From contig NZ_JACETV010000013.1 of assembly GCF_013912375.1 (NCBI RefSeq), positions 40,966-104,965 of the forward strand: DNA of 64,000 bases, given 5' to 3'. This document shows positions 60,100 through 64,000 of this stretch, in pieces (the first letter of the stretch is position 1; every line of letters begins with the position of its first letter). Origin of the DNA: Emticicia sp. BO119. Its GTDB lineage: Bacteria > Bacteroidota > Bacteroidia > Cytophagales > Spirosomataceae. Below the pieces are notes generated by a model. The model was given only the letters and a program-made list of their open reading frames with translations. It was not told the origin of the DNA and did not search any database. The position numbers were made by a program, and so were the translations under genes.

Positions 60100-61320
60100 T
60101 TACTCTAGAATAAAATCTATAAAATCTTGTGCAATAATATTACGATCGAACTTTAATTTAACAAGTTTTAACCCATTTTCTCCTAATTCTTTTTGTAAGT
60201 TAGTATTATTGTAAAGGTTTATTATTTGCTCTTTTAATTCTATTTCATTTTCTGGCTCAAAATATAGAGCACATTGTCCTTGAACAGCAAAAATTTCTTT
60301 TGCCTCACCATCAACTCCTAATAAAATAGGCTTTTTAGTAACAAGATTTTCGAATATTTTTGATGGAATAGCACCTTTAAACAAATCTATTTTTCGCAAT
60401 GGAACAATACTTGCGTTGATAGCATTTAATATATCATACATTTTATCTTTTTTTTGCCCATTTAAAAAAACAACATTTTCTAACTGAAGTTTTTCTTTTA
60501 TGGATATTAAGCTATCTTTCTCAGGGCCTTCTCCAACAATAAAAAATTTTATTTTAGAGTAATCTCCAAGAAGATTGGCAGCTTTTAGTATTACTTCTAA
60601 ACCTTGAGCATGGCCAATAATTCCCGCATATAATAGTAAAAAAAAGTCTTTGCTTATTCCCATTTCACGTCTCCAATCATTAAGTACATACTTATTTTTA
60701 TATGATAATAAATTGACGCCATTTTTTAACCAGAATATTTTCTTATCTGGAAATCTGTCCTTTATATTTTTTACAATACCTTGCGTTTGCCCAGTTATAT
60801 AATCTGACTTTTTATAAATATATTCTTCAAGATAAATACTATACTTTAAGAGAAACTTATTAGTTACTAACCCTAATTTTTCTGCTGTTTCTGGCCATAA
60901 GTCTGAAACGTTAAAGATAAGTTTTGATTTTTTTAACCATGATAAGAAAATGGCAGAAATTCCCAAAAAGAGAGGAGGTGATTCACATAATATATAGTCA
61001 TATTTTTTTCTTAAAAAAAGACAAGCTATTACAGAACTAAATACAAAAGAGAAATAATTGAGTAATCGCTTAAAGAAAGTTTTTTTTGAAGGCACATATA
61101 TCCATGAGTGGATAATTGTCAATTGGTTTACCTTTTTTCGTACTATAAATTTATTTCTAAATTCTTTATGAATCTTCATTTCGGGATAATTTGGCAACGC
61201 TGTTAAAACAGTTACATCAAATTCTTTTTGAGACAGAAAATTTGCTAACTCCCATAGTCTATTTTGAGGTGCTCCAACCTCGGGTGGAAAGTATTGAGTT
61301 AAAATTAATATAGTTTTCAA
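60100..61320 (-). CDS. GT4-family glycosyltransferase (WbuB-like)
   Basis: The 406-residue enzyme has a WbuB-like opening, ILTQYFPPEVGAPQNRLWELANFLS, a central KSKLIFNVSDLWPETAEKLGL, and the C-terminal donor site FLLLYAGIIGHAQGLEVIL, then PLRKIDLFKGAIPSKIFENL with the conserved Glu. Some family members transfer L-FucNAc. A helix near residues 90-110 may attach to the membrane. The start codon lies about 4 bases after the wecB stop. It is the third gene of the operon and ends just outside the broken IS. Confidence 0.88.
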   Translation of the reverse strand: MKTILILTQYFPPEVGAPQNRLWELANFLSQKEFDVTVLTALPNYPEMKIHKEFRNKFIVRKKVNQLTIIHSWIYVPSKKTFFKRLLNYFSFVFSSVIACLFLRKKYDYILCESPPLFLGISAIFLSWLKKSKLIFNVSDLWPETAEKLGLVTNKFLLKYSIYLEEYIYKKSDYITGQTQGIVKNIKDRFPDKKIFWLKNGVNLLSYKNKYVLNDWRREMGISKDFFLLLYAGIIGHAQGLEVILKAANLLGDYSKIKFFIVGEGPEKDSLISIKEKLQLENVVFLNGQKKDKMYDILNAINASIVPLRKIDLFKGAIPSKIFENLVTKKPILLGVDGEAKEIFAVQGQCALYFEPENEIELKEQIINLYNNTNLQKELGENGLKLVKLKFDRNIIAQDFIDFILE

Positions 61321-61324
61321 CTTT

Positions 61325-62404
61325 TTATAAGGCGTGGTTATTTAAAAAATCTACAATTTTATTACCAGCATCTCCCTGCCCATACAAGGTCGTATTAAAA
61401 TAATTATTAGTGTTAAGCATGTAATGAAACGCATATAGTATTCTTTCCTTATTAGTTCCAACACATATATTATAGCCATTATCTACTAGCTCTTTCCATT
61501 CTGTTTGATCTCTCAATGTTATACAATTCTTTTGGAAATAATATGCCTCTTTTTGCAAGCCTCCACTATCGGTCATCACTAGTTTACAGTGTTTTAACAA
61601 TTCAATCATATCAAAATATCCAACAGGCTCAATAACTGTAAAATTCATGTTTAGCCCACTTCTTTGGATAATTTTCTTTGTTCGTGGATGTATAGGTAAT
61701 ATTATAGGGCATGTAAGACTAATTTCATTTAAAGAATTTACTATATTTTCTAAGCGAATTATAGAATCAGTATTTTCGGCTCTGTGTATTGTAGATAATA
61801 TAAAAGGTTGATTAATATTAAGATATTTTATAATATTAGATTTTTTGCTTGCATGTTCAGCATAGAATAGAGCAGCATCAAACATTACATCTCCGCTTTC
61901 TACAATTTTACAAGGAAAATTATTAAATCCTTCCCTTTGTAAGTTTTCATATGCTATTTTTGTAGGACAAAATAATATATCGCTTATTCTATCAGTAATA
62001 ATACGATTTATCTCCTCAGGCATTTTCATTTCAAAACTACGAAGTCCTGCTTCAACGTGTATTACAGGAATACATAGTTTTTTTGCTGCTAATGCTCCAG
62101 CTAAAGTAGAATTTGTATCACCATACACAAGCATATAATCAGGTTTCTCTTGTAGTAGTATATTTTCAATTCCTTCTAGCATTTGTCCTGTCATAGCACT
62201 ATGTGAGAGGCCATTTATATTCAGGTTTATATGTGGTTTAGGTATTTGCATTTCTTCAAAGAAAATATCAGACATTTGCGAGTCAAAATGTTGCCCTGTA
62301 TGAATAATCAATTCTTGGATATTAGAATATTGGGCAAAGGCTCTGCTCACAACGGCTGCTTTAATAAATTGTGGACGTGCACCCACTACGGTGATTATTT
62401 TCAC
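61325..62404 (-). CDS. wecB: UDP-N-acetylglucosamine 2-epimerase, non-hydrolysing
   Basis: The 359-residue epimerase opens MKIITVVGARPQFIKAAVVSRAF (GARPQFIK is the WecB hallmark). HTGQHFDSQMSDIFFEEM follows, then EAGLRSFEMKMPEEINRIITDRIS, the STIHRAENTD motif, and LVMTDSGGLQKEAYYF with EW in RDQTEWKELV. It interconverts UDP-GlcNAc and UDP-ManNAc in the cytoplasm, feeding the polysaccharide. It overlaps the upstream glycosyltransferase by four bases (ATGA) and is followed by the WbuB-like enzyme, so this is one operon. Length is normal. Confidence 0.93.
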   Translation of the reverse strand: MKIITVVGARPQFIKAAVVSRAFAQYSNIQELIIHTGQHFDSQMSDIFFEEMQIPKPHINLNINGLSHSAMTGQMLEGIENILLQEKPDYMLVYGDTNSTLAGALAAKKLCIPVIHVEAGLRSFEMKMPEEINRIITDRISDILFCPTKIAYENLQREGFNNFPCKIVESGDVMFDAALFYAEHASKKSNIIKYLNINQPFILSTIHRAENTDSIIRLENIVNSLNEISLTCPIILPIHPRTKKIIQRSGLNMNFTVIEPVGYFDMIELLKHCKLVMTDSGGLQKEAYYFQKNCITLRDQTEWKELVDNGYNICVGTNKERILYAFHYMLNTNNYFNTTLYGQGDAGNKIVDFLNNHAL

Positions 62405-63513
62405 TTTTTTATTATTATTTTATTATAAAAATTAATTAACTTTTTTTCCTCATTCTCCCAATTGTACTTATCCAGTACTAACCTTCGTCCATTATTACCC
62501 ATCTTTTTGGATACTTCAGGATTATTAACTAAATAATTCAGTGCAGCTAAAATTTCATCAGATGAATTAGGATTTATACAAATTCCACAAAAATTATCGA
62601 CAATAATTTCTTTCCATAAGGGAAAATTTGAACCAATAATTGCTAACCCATTAGCCATATATTCAAATATTTTATTAGGCTGAGCATTAATATGATTAGG
62701 TTCTGGTAAAAAATTTACTATGCCTATAAAACTTTCAGACCATAGATTAATAAGCTTTTCTCTATTTAAATTGCCATGATATACAATTTGATCTGTTTCT
62801 TTTAAAATATTTTTTTTTAAAGATTCATTTTCAAATTCGCCAGCTAGTTGTAAAACATGATTACTGCCTCTAATAGCATTTAATAAGAAATAAATGCCTC
62901 TAATCGAAGTGATACCGCCCGTATAGCATATTTTATTTCTAATAGCAGAATTATTGTGAAGATTCTTATTTAAAAGAAGTTCATCTAATAATGGATAGTT
63001 ATTAATATTAACTGTATTAACATTTATTTTTTCAAATCTTTTGGCAATAGAAGGAGTAGCAGCAATAATCCCATCAAAAAATATAGAGAAAAAATCTTCT
63101 ATAATTTCAAAGCTAAAGGAGAGTATTTTTTTGAATATAGGATTTATATAGGATTTGCTTAACAATTGCCTTGGCAGGTCTTCATGTGAATCATAGATTA
63201 CCTTCTTTCTTCTAAGTTTCAGGAGATACCCAAAAGGTAGCAATTCTGGATCGTGAAAGTGGTAAATATCTGCATTAAGCTCAATTGCTGTTTGGTAAAC
63301 ACTATAAGTAGAGTTTAACATCCTTTTCAATCTACTATTTTTTTTGCCTACATCTATAATTTTCACTCCTTTTCTCTCTTCATTTCCTTTGCTGTCAGCT
63401 ACTATAAAAAAAACTTTAAATCCACTTTTGACAAGAGAATTACATTCCTTGTGAAAAATTCGTATATCGTCTCTTGAATGTACTGAGGAGAGGTGACAAA
63501 TAATTTTACACAT
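62401..63513 (-). CDS. GT4/GT1-type glycosyltransferase
   Basis: The 370-residue GT-B enzyme begins CKIICHLSSVHSRDDIRIFHKEC, has ADIYHFHDPELLPFGYLLK and YDSHEDLPRQLL in the acceptor domain, and NAQPNKIFEYMANGLAIIGSNFPLWKEI in the donor site (the E in KIFEYM contacts the nucleotide sugar). The HDPEL segment is common in Bacteroidota capsule glycosyltransferases. Donor sugar unknown. It is the first gene of the three-gene operon; its leader faces an IS3 element. Confidence 0.87.
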   Translation of the reverse strand: MCKIICHLSSVHSRDDIRIFHKECNSLVKSGFKVFFIVADSKGNEERKGVKIIDVGKKNSRLKRMLNSTYSVYQTAIELNADIYHFHDPELLPFGYLLKLRRKKVIYDSHEDLPRQLLSKSYINPIFKKILSFSFEIIEDFFSIFFDGIIAATPSIAKRFEKINVNTVNINNYPLLDELLLNKNLHNNSAIRNKICYTGGITSIRGIYFLLNAIRGSNHVLQLAGEFENESLKKNILKETDQIVYHGNLNREKLINLWSESFIGIVNFLPEPNHINAQPNKIFEYMANGLAIIGSNFPLWKEIIVDNFCGICINPNSSDEILAALNYLVNNPEVSKKMGNNGRRLVLDKYNWENEEKKLINFYNKIIIKK

Positions 63514-63705
63514 CTTTATAAAAATTATTTTCTATTTTTTAAATGCTTAAAGTAGATAAAAGACTAAAGGTGAGAAGCTATAATATTCATAATTTTTTTT
63601 AGCTTTAAACATTGCCAAATTTGTTGGTTGTACTACCAAATTTTCAAAGAAATTAACCATTCAACATCTTTTGATAAAATTACTTACTTTGTATTTTACT
63701 CATAT

Positions 63706-64000
63706 TGTCTCAAATGCAATTAATTGGACACTTTAATTGATTTAATTGTTTTGTAAATCAGCTTCATGAATGGGATTTTTCATGTCTACATTCCTTTGAA
63801 GTAAATATTTATAGGGGCTTTTATACCCCAAGCCTCCATGAATTCTGTTAAAGTTATAAAACTCTCTGAAACGGTTCATAATGTCTCTTACATTTTCTAA
63901 ATTTTCAAATTCCATTCTTTGGCAAACAGCACTTTCGAGTATTGAATGATACGATTCAATATGCGCATTTTGCTGAGGAGTTGCAGGTAGAGTAAACTCC
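63706..64000. mobile_element. IS3-family element, cut by window edge
   Basis: The transposase C-terminus (below) is followed by an AT-rich tail. TGTCTCAAATG at 63706 is a candidate element end, as IS3-type ends often begin TGT/TGA, but the other end lies outside the window. The exact boundary is uncertain. Confidence 0.55.
63742..64000 (-). CDS. IS3-family transposase OrfB, C-terminal part
   Basis: The minus-strand frame entering from 64000 reads EFTLPATPQQNAHIESYHSIL, then NRFREFYNFNRIHGGLGYKSPYKYLLQRN, ending LQNN before a TAA at 63742-63744. This is the rve_3 end of IS3 OrfB; E in AHIESYHS is the catalytic Glu of the DDE triad. About 85 residues are present, with no stop in the visible part. 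Whether the whole element is intact cannot be judged here. Confidence 0.88.
   Translation of the reverse strand, partial: EFTLPATPQQNAHIESYHSILESAVCQRMEFENLENVRDIMNRFREFYNFNRIHGGLGYKSPYKYLLQRNVDMKNPIHEADLQNN

Noticed and set aside
1..64000. tRNA genes, rRNA genes and CRISPR arrays
   Set aside because: I looked for the T-loop GGTTCGAATC-type sequence in gaps, for long conserved rRNA tracts and for regular repeat-spacer patterns, and found none. A short tRNA could still be missed by eye.

Overview
The window comes from a Bacteroidota chromosome, most likely order Cytophagales. The reasons are a type IX secretion (type B) C-terminal sorting domain, paired DUF1800/DUF1501 proteins, Wzi-family outer-membrane proteins, several twin-arginine (RRxF) signal peptides, many short-lipobox lipoproteins, and repeated promoter-like TTTG-N17-23-TAnnTTTG motifs in place of sigma70 boxes. 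The genus cannot be fixed from sequence reading alone. No tRNA, rRNA or CRISPR array was seen.

Layout. 1-12.3 kb: housekeeping and small accessory genes: truncated typA, lipoproteins, a stand-alone LuxE-like adenylating enzyme, fructosamine kinase family, dxr, globin, cupin and monooxygenase pair, LytTR protein, RluA pseudouridine synthase, Tat-exported TIM-barrel protein, and a 57-residue lipoprotein. 12.4-18.2 kb: GtrA-like protein and nuoKLMN, the membrane arm of complex I, apparently under its own promoter. 18.4-27.5 kb: DnaQ-like exonuclease and a minus-strand run of four GT2 glycosyltransferases, a large membrane protein and a flavin amine-oxidase-like protein, headed by rsmH. 27.6-41.3 kb: mixed single genes (orphan histidine kinase, hydrolase, acyl-CoA dehydrogenase, BamA/TamA-like porin, collagen-like lipoprotein, SRAP protein, exported RraB-TPR fusion, Hsp20, HtrA protease, exported class V aminotransferase). 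41.3-44.8 kb: ileS with an altered GIHH signature. 45.0-52.9 kb: DUF1800/DUF1501 pair, then a T9SS cargo protein with two tandem Wzi proteins. 52.8-63.5 kb: visibly AT-rich surface-polysaccharide locus (CapD/PglF-type dehydratase, sugar transferase, DegT aminotransferase, methyltransferase, two glycosyltransferases, WecB epimerase). It also contains a YadA-like head-repeat protein and a decayed IS element, and the window ends inside an IS3-type transposase.

How the genes fit together. The right-hand 15 kb looks like one cell-surface programme. The dehydratase, aminotransferase and phosphoglycosyl transferase could make and load a deoxy-amino sugar on undecaprenyl phosphate. WecB could supply ManNAc, glycosyltransferases extend the chain, and the Wzi proteins plus the T9SS cargo could hold material at the outer surface. 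These links are inferred from families and gene order. The points most worth a second look are the GIHH IleRS signature (expected to matter for mupirocin resistance), the nested 16-bp inverted repeat upstream of the LuxE-like gene, the exported RraB-TPR fusion, the T9SS-Wzi-Wzi unit, and the IS-bounded glycosyltransferase block.
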